Shown here: positions 35,673 through 45,674 of the stretch, in pieces
How the letters are laid out: each line of letters begins with the position of its first letter
Position numbering within the stretch: position 1 is the stretch's first letter
Source of the DNA: Owenweeksia hongkongensis DSM 17368
GTDB taxonomy: Bacteria; Bacteroidota; Bacteroidia; Flavobacteriales; Schleiferiaceae
Assembly: GCF_000236705.1 (NCBI RefSeq)
Contig: NC_016599.1
Location: forward strand, 1,984,001 to 2,048,000
Length of the DNA: 64,000 nt
Reading direction: 5' to 3'
Translations under genes and position numbers: made by a program
The notes under the pieces: model-generated
Database searches by the model: none
What the model was told of the DNA's origin: nothing
What the model saw: the letters and a program-made list of their open reading frames with translations, nothing else

Positions 35673-36614
35673 ATGAAACTACCTAAACCACATAGCTTGG
35701 CCGAAATGGCTGATTTTTTGGATTGTGAATTTGTAGGTTCTCCCGAGCACAGCATAACTGGTATTAATGAAATCCATGTGGTAGAGCCTGGGGATATCGT
35801 ATTTGTGGATCACCCCAAGTATTATGACAAAGCCTTAAACTCTGCTGCCACTACCATTTTGATCAACAAAAAGGTGGAAGCCCCTAAGGGAAAAGGTTTA
35901 TTGATTTCAGACGATCCGTTTAGGGATTTCAATAAGATTACCAAGAACTTTATGCCCTTCACTCCTGCCTCAGCTAGTATTTCTAGCTCAGCAAGTATTG
36001 GAGCCAATACGGTAATTCAACCTAATGCTTTTATTGGTAACAATGTGGTGATTGGCGAAAATTGTATAATTCACAGTAATGTATCCATCTATGACAATAC
36101 GGTGATTGGTAACGATGTAATCATTCATGCAAACACTGTCATTGGAGCAGATGCTTTTTATTACAAAAAGCGTGAAGATGGCTTTGACCGTCTTTTGTCT
36201 GGAGGTAATGTGGTAATAGAAGATCGAGTAGAAATTGGCGCCAGCTGTACTATAGACAAAGGTGTTAGCGGCTCTACAAGAATTGGCTATGATTCTAAGT
36301 TAGACAACCATATCCAAATTGGACATGATACTTCAATAGGAAAACACTGCCTAATCGCCTCTCAAGTGGGTGTAGCTGGTTGCGTTGTAATAGAAGATCA
36401 CGTTACCCTTTGGGGACAAGTTGGAATAACAAGTGGTGTTACCATTGGAGAAAAATCTGTTGTTTTAGCTCAATCTGGTATTGCTCGTAGTCTTAAGGGA
36501 GGAACCACATATTTTGGATCACCTGCTGAAGAAGCTCGTAAAAAATATCGTGAACTAGCCTCTATCCGAATTTTGCCTGAATTGATTGAAAAAATCACTA
36601 TCAAGGATTCATAA
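35673..36614 (+). CDS. LpxD-like acyltransferase paralogue
   Basis: A 313-residue paralogue of LpxD. The N-terminal uridine-binding-like domain is present (SLAEMADFLDCEFVG, then VEPGDIVFVDHPKYYDKAL) followed by about 180 residues of hexapeptide repeats (IGANTVIQPNAFIGNNVVIG, ending GGTTYFGSPAEEARK). It is shorter than LpxD at 31163 by about 28 residues. It starts 5 bp after efp. The family link suggests an N- or O-acyltransferase acting on a UDP-sugar, but whether it works in lipid A synthesis or on another glycan cannot be read from the sequence. Confidence 0.85.
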   Translation: MKLPKPHSLAEMADFLDCEFVGSPEHSITGINEIHVVEPGDIVFVDHPKYYDKALNSAATTILINKKVEAPKGKGLLISDDPFRDFNKITKNFMPFTPASASISSSASIGANTVIQPNAFIGNNVVIGENCIIHSNVSIYDNTVIGNDVIIHANTVIGADAFYYKKREDGFDRLLSGGNVVIEDRVEIGASCTIDKGVSGSTRIGYDSKLDNHIQIGHDTSIGKHCLIASQVGVAGCVVIEDHVTLWGQVGITSGVTIGEKSVVLAQSGIARSLKGGTTYFGSPAEEARKKYRELASIRILPELIEKITIKDS

Positions 36615-36635
36615 TTTTCTTTGATTTATAAAATG

Positions 36636-36673
36636 AAAAATCCCCGCTACAGAATTTTGCAGCGGGGATTTTT
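36636..36673. terminator. Strong terminator after the lipid A operon
   Basis: AAAAATCCCCGCT (36636-36648) pairs perfectly with AGCGGGGATTTTT (36661-36673) around a 12-nt loop. With T-rich ends on both strands, it can end both the lipid A operon and the convergent SusD-like gene. Confidence 0.9.
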
Positions 36674-36697
36674 AGTTATAGGAATTTGCCATTCATA

Positions 36698-38173
36698 TCA
36701 AAAAACATCCCACCACAATTTAGATGCTTTAGAATCACCAGAACTAAGTTCAGCTCCAGCACCAAGAACATTGGCTTCGTTTAACGTATACTCTTCATCA
36801 GGATATGTCATCCTCTGAGGAAAAATTCCGCTGAGTTCAGGGTCCATTGATCCCGCTGCTGGCAGCATAATTAAATCTTCACCAGTTACTTTTTTAAAGT
36901 CTAAGCGGGTAAACTCATACCACCCTTGCAATCCTTGCATATATAAGGCAAGCCACTTTTGGGTGCCAATCACATTTTTCCAGTCACCATCATTAAATCC
37001 TTGCTCCATCACATAACTGTCAATAGCCGCTTGATCAGAAACTCCCCAAAACTCCATAGAGGAACGTATTCCGTCCTCAAACCATTGAGGTCCCGATCCT
37101 GTAACTCCCCATCCACGCGCGTGCGCTTCAGCCATCATAAAACAAACTTCGGAGTAGAGCATATAAATACCTGGGGCATTTGCCGCTTCTACCGCCTCTC
37201 CAGGCAGACTTACATCATCATTTGGTATGGCGGTAGCCTGAGCGTTAGACAATCCATATTCTAGACCAATATATGTCCCTGTATTCACAGCTGGTCTTGC
37301 ATAGATAGCTAAACGTGGATCATTTAGTGAATCCATATAACTTACCATAGTTTCTGAAACAGCAAAATCAGTTCTGGTTTTTGCGTTTTCATTAATTGGG
37401 TTATTATTCGGATTGGCCGTTTGATATGGAAACAGAGCATTATCAGAGTTAGACCCCATTATATTGGAAGGATCATTGGCTACAGCCGTAAACACAGCAG
37501 ATGCCTTCGCATCGTTTACATCCGCCATTCTTAAGGCTACTCTGAGCCTAAGTGAATTTGCGAATTTTTTCCACATAGTCGGATCTCCTCCATAAATTAG
37601 ATCACCACTTCCATAGCTTTCACCAGTTTCATCCAAGTTGTTTACAGCCATCTCCAGCATCGCCAGAATTTCATCATACACGGCTTCTTGAGAATCATAT
37701 GATGGGCTGAGGATATCAGGATTTAAAGCATCCATGAGAGGCAATGCACCATACTGATCAGACATTACATGAAATGCCCATGCTTTCATAATATTTGCAA
37801 TGGCTATCTTATTTTGGGTACCCTCTTCTTGCTGAGCCAATGACTTAGCCTCTTCTAGATCGATCAATGAGGAATAAAATGCTCTCCAAAACGTTCTATT
37901 CACACTTTCTCTTATTCGATACCTACTTTCTTCAGTATATGCGGTGGCAGACCAATATTGTGCATAGAACATACCTGTACGTGCATTTATCCACTCATCC
38001 CACATATTATCCATAAATTCTTTCTCAGCACTGGTTAAAAACCATTCTGATTTTAAGGATTCTGGACTATTAGGGTTTTGGCTCGCTAACTCCTCCATAT
38101 CCTTCTCACAACTTTGCAACATGAACCCGAGCAAAGCTATCCCTATGTATTTAAGTTTATTTATCGCTTTCAT
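36698..38173 (-). CDS. SusD/RagB-family outer-membrane lipoprotein
   Basis: A 491-residue lipoprotein of the SusD/RagB family, the surface lid that captures substrate for the partner SusC channel. The signal peptide ends in a lipobox at Cys22 (FMLQSC). The helical TPR-like body and late features such as MAEAHARGW, QKWLALYMQGLQGWYEFTRL and LPAAGSMDPELSGIFPQRMTYP match the SusD-like group 2 pattern. It is encoded 25 bp after SusC on the same strand. No glycoside hydrolase or peptidase that would reveal the substrate lies nearby. Confidence 0.93.
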   Translation of the reverse strand: MKAINKLKYIGIALLGFMLQSCEKDMEELASQNPNSPESLKSEWFLTSAEKEFMDNMWDEWINARTGMFYAQYWSATAYTEESRYRIRESVNRTFWRAFYSSLIDLEEAKSLAQQEEGTQNKIAIANIMKAWAFHVMSDQYGALPLMDALNPDILSPSYDSQEAVYDEILAMLEMAVNNLDETGESYGSGDLIYGGDPTMWKKFANSLRLRVALRMADVNDAKASAVFTAVANDPSNIMGSNSDNALFPYQTANPNNNPINENAKTRTDFAVSETMVSYMDSLNDPRLAIYARPAVNTGTYIGLEYGLSNAQATAIPNDDVSLPGEAVEAANAPGIYMLYSEVCFMMAEAHARGWGVTGSGPQWFEDGIRSSMEFWGVSDQAAIDSYVMEQGFNDGDWKNVIGTQKWLALYMQGLQGWYEFTRLDFKKVTGEDLIMLPAAGSMDPELSGIFPQRMTYPDEEYTLNEANVLGAGAELSSGDSKASKLWWDVF

Positions 38174-38198
38174 ATTCTATACTTTAATTCAGTTTTCC

Positions 38199-41100
38199 TT
38201 AAAAGTTAAATGATACGTTGAACCCAAAAGACCTGATACTAGGTAACGCTGCTCCTTCTAGGCCTTGTGCGTTGGTAGCGGAATTTGCCAAAGCAGTTGG
38301 ATCTAGATGTGGTATATTACTATGAATCAACCACAGGTTCCGTCCAAATAGACCAAAAGTTACTTTCTGAATTTTCCAGTCTTCAATTATTTTTTCAGGT
38401 AGAGCGTAACTTAGAGTTACCTCCCTAAGATAAACGTAACCTGCATCATATACGTCTGCTTCACCTATGGTGTAACCTCCATTATAAAAGAAATGATCCT
38501 GCGCACTAATATTAGTCTGATTCGTACGACCACCTACATCTTCGGCAGTACCGTCCCCATCAAGGTCAAGCATGGTACCTGGAGCATACACACCTTCTAC
38601 AACAGTTCCATTTTCTCTTATTCCATCGGCTGCAGTTTCTTCTAGCACCCCTGTATACTTACCCCACATATTGGTAGTTGAGAAAACATCACCCCCAACC
38701 TGAAAATCAATCAAAGCTGATAAGGACACTCCTTTATAACTAAAACTGTTTGTTACACCCCCAGTAAAATCAGGAAGTACATCGCCAATAACCTCTTGCT
38801 GATCACTCCTCACGTAAGCACCTGTAGCATCCACCAGCCTATTTCCAGCTGCATCGGTTTTATACGCATATCCATAAATGCTTCCATAAGACTCTCCTTC
38901 CACTGCTTGAACAGAAACAGCGAAGGGTGCTTGAGCAATTAGGTAATTCGTTATGTGTATCCCCTGCTCCTCATCTTCATATAGTTTGATGATTTTATTT
39001 TCATTCTTAGCAAAGTTTACTGCCATTGTCCACTGGAAATCTCCTCTATTGGCTGGTTTAATGATGTCTCCGGCCAACATGATTTCTATTCCACTATTCT
39101 CCATCTCCCCCGCATTAATAAGCTTTCTTAAGCTACCAGTACTTGCAGAAATAGGTAACTCTAGAATCTGGTTGTATGATCTTGAATGGTAATAAGTAAA
39201 ATCTAAACGCAACCTATTCTTAAAAAAACGGATGTCCGTTCCAACTTCCCATTGACTAGTCTCTTCAGCTAGAAGATCTGGGTTGGGAAGTAAATCTTTG
39301 TTAGAAACACTCGCATTTCCAGCTATAGATGGATTTATATCATAAGATTTATAATACTGATAAGGATCAGTATCATTACCTACAGCAGCCCAGCCAGCCC
39401 TTAACTTACCGAAGGATAATACATTATTACCTCTAAATGCTTCCAGCTCGGTAAATACAAAGGATCCAGACACGGAAGGATAATCAAACATTCTATTTTC
39501 CTCAGGTAAAGCTGAAGACCAATCAATACGATAAGTGAGATCTACATAAAGCATATTTTTATAATCCCATGAGGTACTTGCAAATACACTACTCACCCTT
39601 TTAAATTCAGTATATTGATCTGTCACAGCCGGAGCCACAGAGTTTGATAAATTGTAAAAATCTAGGGCATTCAATCCCCCTTCAGTGGTTCCAATAAAGC
39701 GTCTGTATGTATTATTTCTAATATTACCACCTAGAATGGCTACTAATCCAAAATCATCATTGAAGCGAGTATTGTAATTTATCTTTCCCTCGTAGTTTGA
39801 CTCCTGAACATATCGCGTTGCGAGTTCATACATTGGCACTTCTTGAGAGTTAATAGCTATTCTCTCCTCTCTCACATCATTGTAAAAATCTGTCATCGCT
39901 GTCCCATCAACTGATAACTTATCGTTAAAAGCATAATTCAGGTTTATGTTTCCAAAAACTCTTTCTCGAGTGTCATTCTGATAGTTTTCATATCTGGTCC
40001 AATAGGGGTTATCAGTATATTGAGGGTCACCATTTGAATAACTTATTCTGTTCCATGTTCTTTGATCACCGTTCTCCAGTTTATAATCTTCCATCTTTTC
40101 ATCAGACCATTGCCTTTGTCCCCATTGGTTGAATTGCTGCATTACATTATTTGCATCGTATCCAGTACCAGGTCTACCAGTGGCATTCGTTTTAGCGTAA
40201 TTCACGCCAATACGTGTAGAGAGTTTATCGGTAAGTTTTGTAGAACCATTAAAAGAGAGGTTATTCCTTTTGATTTCGCTATTTGGAAACACCCCAGTTT
40301 GGTTTAAATTATTGTAGCTCAAGCGAAAGCTACTCCTTTCCGTGGCATTGTATAAAGCAATACTGTTATTAAAGGTATAACCCGTATTAAAGAAATTTCG
40401 AACATTATCAGGATGAGCTTCCCAAGGTGCCGTTTTTCCGTAGTCAGGATGGCCTTCATCCCATGACCACCAGTGCCGCACCTGTTGTCCGTTTAATCTT
40501 GGACCCCATGATTCGTCTACCGCATATTGAGCTAGCAAATCATAAGAATCCGATACTCCGCCATTCACCCCTTGGTATGTTCCAGCACCTCTACTTCCAA
40601 ATGCAGATGGGTCATCTGAATACCATAACGTATCAAAGCCAAATCCACCTCCATATTCATTTTGATAATCTGGGAGGATGTAAACTTTCTCCATAGAAAC
40701 ACCAAACTTATAAGACACGCCTATTCCCTTACCTTTTCCTGCAGACTTTCCTTTTTTGGTAGTGACTAGAATTACCCCATTAGCTCCTCTAGAGCCGTAA
40801 AGCGCTGTTGCAGCAGCTCCTTTAAGCACCGACATGCTTTCAATATCATCCGGATTTATATCCTGAATAGCATTTCCGTAATCATACCCCCCAGCACCTC
40901 TTTCTTGATCAGTAGAGGTAAAATTAGAGTTATCTAATGGGATACCATCCAGTACGAAGAGCGGTTGATTGTCATTATTATTAATTGAAGTTGCCCCTCG
41001 AATAAGGATTCGTGATGAACCACCCATAGACCCTGTGGCACTATTTACTTGAACCCCCGCCAATCTCCCAGATAAGGAGTTGGCAATATTTACCTCTCGA

Positions 41101-41501
41101 GCTTCAGATAGCTCCTCACCTCCTACTTCCTGCACAGAGTATCCTACAGATTTTTTATCTCTTGAAATACCCAAAGCTGTAATCACCACTTCATCAAGCT
41201 TCTCGGTAGCTTCCTCCATTTGTACATTTATGAAGTCTTCAGAACCAACAATCACTTCCTTAGTTTCCTGGCCGATGGCCTGAAATACGAGAATCGGGTT
41301 CTCTGACGTAAGGGTGATTGTGAATTTTCCATCGAAGTCGGTACTAACTCCATTTCGGGTACCTTTCTCGAGTACTGCAACCCCTGGAAGGGTTTCTCCG
41401 TCTGCGGACTTAATAACACCTGAGACGGTTCGCGTTTGGGCATAGCCCAAGTGTACGCATAGCGCTAGCAATAATGCCAGCAGCGCTGCCTTATTCTTCA
41501 T
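38199..41501 (-). CDS. SusC/RagA-family TonB-linked outer-membrane channel
   Basis: A 1100-residue TonB-dependent transporter. The order is: signal peptide (1-21, ending HLGYAQ), a carboxypeptidase-regulatory-like domain (about 23-105, TRTVSGVIKSADGETLPGVA), a TonB-dependent plug domain (about 110-240, LSGRLAGVQVNS, then RGATSINNNDNQPLFVLDGIPL), and a long barrel ending FGFNVSFNF. It pairs with SusD downstream to import an oligosaccharide, peptide or similar nutrient; the substrate is unknown. No dedicated sensor or anti-sigma pair is adjacent, so regulation is unclear. Confidence 0.95.
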   Translation of the reverse strand: MKNKAALLALLLALCVHLGYAQTRTVSGVIKSADGETLPGVAVLEKGTRNGVSTDFDGKFTITLTSENPILVFQAIGQETKEVIVGSEDFINVQMEEATEKLDEVVITALGISRDKKSVGYSVQEVGGEELSEAREVNIANSLSGRLAGVQVNSATGSMGGSSRILIRGATSINNNDNQPLFVLDGIPLDNSNFTSTDQERGAGGYDYGNAIQDINPDDIESMSVLKGAAATALYGSRGANGVILVTTKKGKSAGKGKGIGVSYKFGVSMEKVYILPDYQNEYGGGFGFDTLWYSDDPSAFGSRGAGTYQGVNGGVSDSYDLLAQYAVDESWGPRLNGQQVRHWWSWDEGHPDYGKTAPWEAHPDNVRNFFNTGYTFNNSIALYNATERSSFRLSYNNLNQTGVFPNSEIKRNNLSFNGSTKLTDKLSTRIGVNYAKTNATGRPGTGYDANNVMQQFNQWGQRQWSDEKMEDYKLENGDQRTWNRISYSNGDPQYTDNPYWTRYENYQNDTRERVFGNINLNYAFNDKLSVDGTAMTDFYNDVREERIAINSQEVPMYELATRYVQESNYEGKINYNTRFNDDFGLVAILGGNIRNNTYRRFIGTTEGGLNALDFYNLSNSVAPAVTDQYTEFKRVSSVFASTSWDYKNMLYVDLTYRIDWSSALPEENRMFDYPSVSGSFVFTELEAFRGNNVLSFGKLRAGWAAVGNDTDPYQYYKSYDINPSIAGNASVSNKDLLPNPDLLAEETSQWEVGTDIRFFKNRLRLDFTYYHSRSYNQILELPISASTGSLRKLINAGEMENSGIEIMLAGDIIKPANRGDFQWTMAVNFAKNENKIIKLYEDEEQGIHITNYLIAQAPFAVSVQAVEGESYGSIYGYAYKTDAAGNRLVDATGAYVRSDQQEVIGDVLPDFTGGVTNSFSYKGVSLSALIDFQVGGDVFSTTNMWGKYTGVLEETAADGIRENGTVVEGVYAPGTMLDLDGDGTAEDVGGRTNQTNISAQDHFFYNGGYTIGEADVYDAGYVYLREVTLSYALPEKIIEDWKIQKVTFGLFGRNLWLIHSNIPHLDPTALANSATNAQGLEGAALPSIRSFGFNVSFNF

Positions 41502-41670
41502 GTAGGTAAAATTTTGTGTTAAACGTTACCCTAAATTGAGAAGAATATTCGACATAATCAAGTAGTTAACAAAGATCGGTTAAGGGAATGTTAAGTTTGT
41601 TATGCGTGAATAAAGTCCTATATCTCGCTTCATGACTGACTTAAAACAGCCTTTTTAAAGTCGAAAAAAG

Positions 41671-43098
41671 TTATAACTTTTCTTCGCTAAAATATTGATC
41701 AAGAACAACCAAAAGGGCAGAAAAACCCCATACAGGACATGCAGCTTTGTCCATTTCTAGAAAACTATTTAGAAAACCATGAGTCCAATAAGTTATTAAA
41801 CCCATTAAAGTAGCCATGGCTATTATTTTCAATTCCCGGGTAGGCATTTTGTAATAAACCTTTACTCCTGTAACTATACTTATTGCTACTATCACAAGCA
41901 CACTTAGGGCGCCTATAAAGCCAGACTCAGCAAGCGGTCCGATATATTCACTATGGGCATTTCCCATATCTCCGGCATTGGTACTAATTATCGTTTTTTC
42001 ATAAGGTTTTTGATAAGGGGCATAAAGAAACATGTAAGTTCCTGGACCATGACCCAGCCACGGTCGTTCTTCAAACATCCTAAGAGCTGATTTCCACCTA
42101 TTCACCCTTTCCATATTGGATGCATCAGTAGACACGTTTGAAATAGACTCTACATGCTCGGTAAGATTATCACTGCTCACCTGATCATTTTTTTCAAACT
42201 TTTGCATAATGTCTCCCCACATGTACCAAACTCCTCCTAATACTACCAAGGTCATTGCCACCAGCGTACTTTTTCTCACCTTGAGCAAAACCAGCACCAT
42301 CACTCCTAAAGCCAAAATAAGGCTTAGCCATGCTGCTCTGGTAAATGACAATATAACCCCCACAAACAGAATCAAGAATATAATGCCCGCTACTACACGT
42401 AAATTCAAATTTTGCTTCAGCAGGAATGCAAATGCAAATGCTATAGGAACATACATTGCTAACACCGCTCCGTAGCTGGTATGTTCTTTAAAAAATGGAA
42501 ACATAACCCATGTAGAAGTATCTTTAGTGAATCCATGCTGCCCGTGGATATAAAGAGTATAAATAACTACCATACTCAGCGGAATCATATACAGCCAAAA
42601 AAAATAGCGAATGTTTTTATACTTTTTAAAAAGCTGGCTCATCAAAAAATAGAAGACCGATATAAACCATAACCTTGATAGAAACACCTTAAAACTTACG
42701 AACGGCATCTGACTGGAAAAACTCGTGAAGAAAATCCAGAAGAGATAAAATAGAATGGCAATTGTAAGGGGGTGCCTAATTATTTTGGTATCAAAACCTC
42801 CTTCGTAAAGTAGCTTAAAAAAGAATAGAAGCATCACTCCGAAAGTGATGGGCTCAGTAGGCAAGGTAAAGCCCACATGTAAATCGGGGTTATAATAAAA
42901 GATAGAGAGAGGAGTGGCAAACACCAAAAATAGCAACACCTTATCGAGGGCCAAAACTATGGCTGCAATCAAGGCCAAGCCAAACGGCAAAAGCAAACCC
43001 CAAAAATTTTCGGTAGCTATAAATACCACGTTCAGGAGGCTAAAAAGCACTCCTATTGTTATAACGGTTTTACTGTTGGGCTCCCAAGTGGGTCTCAC
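41671..43098 (-). CDS. O-antigen ligase/polymerase-family membrane protein
   Basis: A 475-residue polytopic membrane protein with about ten to twelve hydrophobic segments and the large periplasmic loop typical of Wzy/WaaL proteins, containing the WKSALRMFEERPWLGHGPGT segment near 335, followed by NAHSEYIGPLAESGFIG. This fits O-antigen ligase-type proteins, which polymerise or attach polysaccharide chains. It overlaps the chain-length determinant gene by 4 nt and is the last gene of a three-gene set. Confidence 0.88.
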   Translation of the reverse strand: MRPTWEPNSKTVITIGVLFSLLNVVFIATENFWGLLLPFGLALIAAIVLALDKVLLFLVFATPLSIFYYNPDLHVGFTLPTEPITFGVMLLFFFKLLYEGGFDTKIIRHPLTIAILFYLFWIFFTSFSSQMPFVSFKVFLSRLWFISVFYFLMSQLFKKYKNIRYFFWLYMIPLSMVVIYTLYIHGQHGFTKDTSTWVMFPFFKEHTSYGAVLAMYVPIAFAFAFLLKQNLNLRVVAGIIFLILFVGVILSFTRAAWLSLILALGVMVLVLLKVRKSTLVAMTLVVLGGVWYMWGDIMQKFEKNDQVSSDNLTEHVESISNVSTDASNMERVNRWKSALRMFEERPWLGHGPGTYMFLYAPYQKPYEKTIISTNAGDMGNAHSEYIGPLAESGFIGALSVLVIVAISIVTGVKVYYKMPTRELKIIAMATLMGLITYWTHGFLNSFLEMDKAACPVWGFSALLVVLDQYFSEEKL

Positions 43099-44132
43099 GA
43101 TTTGCCTCTCTTTACCTCAGTGCGAATCGTATCCAAGATAAGGATTGCGATAAGAGTAACTGTAAATGCACCTATCGCCCCTAATGCCACAATCAGCCAC
43201 CGTGTAGGGTACGATTTTTTCTCTGCGGGATATGCAGAGTTTACCTTAAATGATGCTGGCAGACTTTCTTGCACATCCACCTTAGCCTGATCATACTTCG
43301 TTTTCAGCTTTACCTGTTCTTCTTTTAAAAACTGAAGCTCATCACGAAGAGAAACATAAGTACCACCATATTTTGCCAAGGTATCGAGCTTTTCCTCAAT
43401 AGCCTTCACAGCCGTGCTATTTGCCCCACTCTCAATAATGGCAGTTGCCAGCTGCTCATTAAAAACTGAAGATTGAGTTTCATAATCATGAACACCTTTA
43501 TAACGCAATTGAGTAAGAGAATCTTCGTAGGAAACAACCTCGGCTTTGAGATTATTATACTCTTGAGAGATAATCGCTAAACCCTTTTCTGCACGATCTT
43601 TTTGAATACGGTTTTTGACCTCATCCAGTAATACACTAATATCATTAGCGATCATAGCCGCTGTATCAGGGTCGGTATCCAATACATTTATTTCTACTGA
43701 CATAAACTCTGTACGCCTGTATGAAATATTGCTTTCAAATGTTTTGTAAAGCTCCGTTTTGGTATACTTTCCAGAATCAATTTGGTAGTGCTTCATCAAG
43801 TTATACTTATTGATAATACCATCACGTATTTCATCCGAATTTAAAAGCTGTAAAAGCTGTTCAGCTTGCTCCTCTTCACCAAACTCTAAAATATCCTGAC
43901 CACGGCTCGAAAACTGCTGAGGCAAAAGTGCTTTGGAAAGTGAGTTTGTAGTAGTAGGAAATACAGTTACCGTGGACTTATACTTTGGCTTTATAAAAAG
44001 TGGACTACTAAAAATTCCGGCAAGAACTGCAGCAACCAATGTAACAATGATCAAAGGCTTACGCCACTTATAAATATATACTATCAAATTTGATGAGTCA
44101 AAAACTCTATCCTCATTAGGATTTGATTCCAT
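43095..44132 (-). CDS. Polysaccharide chain-length determinant (Wzz-like)
   Basis: A chain-length regulator of about 345 residues, anchored by two membrane helices (near 28-48 and 310-335) with a long periplasmic coiled coil between, including QKDRAEKGLAIISQEYNNLK and LEEKLDTL-like helices, and a proline-rich turn (SAYPAEKKSYPTRW) before the second helix. It controls polymer length together with the Wzy protein encoded downstream, with which it overlaps. The frame opens at a TTG at 44138, but the ATG at 44132 (MESNPNEDRVF) is the better start. Confidence 0.87.
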   Translation of the reverse strand: MESNPNEDRVFDSSNLIVYIYKWRKPLIIVTLVAAVLAGIFSSPLFIKPKYKSTVTVFPTTTNSLSKALLPQQFSSRGQDILEFGEEEQAEQLLQLLNSDEIRDGIINKYNLMKHYQIDSGKYTKTELYKTFESNISYRRTEFMSVEINVLDTDPDTAAMIANDISVLLDEVKNRIQKDRAEKGLAIISQEYNNLKAEVVSYEDSLTQLRYKGVHDYETQSSVFNEQLATAIIESGANSTAVKAIEEKLDTLAKYGGTYVSLRDELQFLKEEQVKLKTKYDQAKVDVQESLPASFKVNSAYPAEKKSYPTRWLIVALGAIGAFTVTLIAILILDTIRTEVKRGKS

Positions 44133-44182
44133 GGGCAATATTTAGGTTTTGGCAAAAATAGAAAAACCGCCCACTAAGCGGC

Positions 44183-45622
44183 TCACCTGAAACGGCTTTG
44201 CATTAATTCTATTGCGGCCTTTAAGTTGAAAAGCCCCAAAGGTAATGCTAACAGCCATATTACGAATGCATTTAGGGGCAAATAAACCCACCACAACAGA
44301 GATATATTACTAAGCAAAAAGGGAACGGCAATAGCCAAGCCCGTGAATGCCAAAAGCCGCATCCAATACATCATCTCAAATCGGATTTTCACTAAACGAA
44401 GAGAAAGCCATAGTTGTATTCCAGCAGTAGCAAACTGTGTAACCACTGTAGCCCAAGCTGCGCCAATAGCGCCATATTTATTTATAAAAATAAAGTTGAG
44501 AATAATGTTGAGCCCAAAACCTGACATCGCCACAATATTCAGCGTGCGGATATCTCCGCGTGCCGTAAGCATTGTTCCGAAAACGTAGGTAGAACCGAAG
44601 GCGATACTACTCAATATTAAAATCTTAAAAACATTTGTAGACTTCAACACATGATCTACGTACAGAAAATTCATAATTCCTTCTGCGCTGGCGGTAGCGG
44701 CTATTACCACCCCCATCGTTCCAATAAAAATTAGGCTAAAAGCCAATTTGGAAAGTTTGGTAACGTCCTCCTTGTTGCTAAACATTTTTGCAAAAATGGG
44801 CAGCAGCAAAACACCCATCAGATAACTAACCTGATTTACCACATCCAGCAAACGAAAGGCTTGTGCATAAATACCATTCTCAAATGCACCAGAAATTTGC
44901 TCAATCATAATATTATCTACACGTGTGTAGAGCGCCATGAGTAAAATAAGCACTGCATACGGCAAGCTGTTTTTCAGGTCAACCAAATAAGATGAAAAGT
45001 TGATTTGCAATTTGAAACTCCCCGCTTTTTTTAATACCAAAACAAAACCAATAAGCGCAGTAAGCAAATAGCTACCCAACTGGGCCAAAGCAAAATCCTC
45101 AACAGTAAAATCACGTGTCATTACTCCGCCAAAAAGCAATATACCGCAGGTAGCAATCATCAAAACCTTGTCGAGAATGCTCATCAAAGAATCAGCTTTA
45201 AAAAGATGAAGACCCGAAAGGTGTGAGCGCAGGAACAGAATGAAAGACGAAATAAACTGATTGATAGACAAAATCAGAAGCAGATAAAACGCTTGAGATG
45301 CGTACTTGAGAAAATAGCCAACAACCAGTGCAACCAAAATGTAAACAAAACCTAAAAAGAATTTAAGCCCAGTAAGCTTCGAGAAATTTCGGGCTACCTC
45401 ACCGGGATTTTGTGCTATGGCTCGGTTATTATAATGTGTTAGCCCAAGGTCGAGCAGAATGTTGAACACAAAAGTGAAGCTAAAAATAGCGGCATAAAGC
45501 CCATAAGCCTCTGCCCCAACCCTATTTTGAACGGTGAGGTCGATGCCAAAAATCCACAGCGGCTTTACTAGTAGATTGAGCAACAGCAATAAAAGAAGAC
45601 TACTTACAAACTTCTTCTGCAT
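44183..45622 (-). CDS. Polysaccharide flippase, Wzx/MATE-like
   Basis: A 479-residue membrane protein with about 12 to 14 helices and flippase-type features: VQNRVGAEAYGLYAAIF near 29, YNNRAIAQNPGEVARNF near 64, and a NKYGAIGAAWATVVTQ segment near 385. Such proteins move undecaprenyl-linked sugar units across the inner membrane. It heads a flippase, chain-length, polymerase gene set on the minus strand and diverges from a glycosyltransferase gene, consistent with an exported polysaccharide. Its symbol is left blank because the sugar system is unknown. Confidence 0.9.
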   Translation of the reverse strand: MQKKFVSSLLLLLLLNLLVKPLWIFGIDLTVQNRVGAEAYGLYAAIFSFTFVFNILLDLGLTHYNNRAIAQNPGEVARNFSKLTGLKFFLGFVYILVALVVGYFLKYASQAFYLLLILSINQFISSFILFLRSHLSGLHLFKADSLMSILDKVLMIATCGILLFGGVMTRDFTVEDFALAQLGSYLLTALIGFVLVLKKAGSFKLQINFSSYLVDLKNSLPYAVLILLMALYTRVDNIMIEQISGAFENGIYAQAFRLLDVVNQVSYLMGVLLLPIFAKMFSNKEDVTKLSKLAFSLIFIGTMGVVIAATASAEGIMNFLYVDHVLKSTNVFKILILSSIAFGSTYVFGTMLTARGDIRTLNIVAMSGFGLNIILNFIFINKYGAIGAAWATVVTQFATAGIQLWLSLRLVKIRFEMMYWMRLLAFTGLAIAVPFLLSNISLLWWVYLPLNAFVIWLLALPLGLFNLKAAIELMQSRFR

Positions 45623-45662
45623 AAGGTTTTAAAAACGGCCAAAGGTAAAGTTTTATTGACGC

Positions 45663-45670
45663 TATATTTG
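45663..45670 (+). promoter_or_regulatory. -7 promoter box abutting the glycosyltransferase start
   Basis: TATATTTG matches TAnnTTTG and ends 4 nt before the GTG at 45675, predicting a leaderless mRNA. Confidence 0.5.
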
Positions 45671-45674
45671 AAGC

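Noticed and set aside
36621-36818. Plus-strand frame of 65 residues
   Set aside because: It runs through a strong terminator stem and then over the 3' end of susD on the other strand; no coding features.
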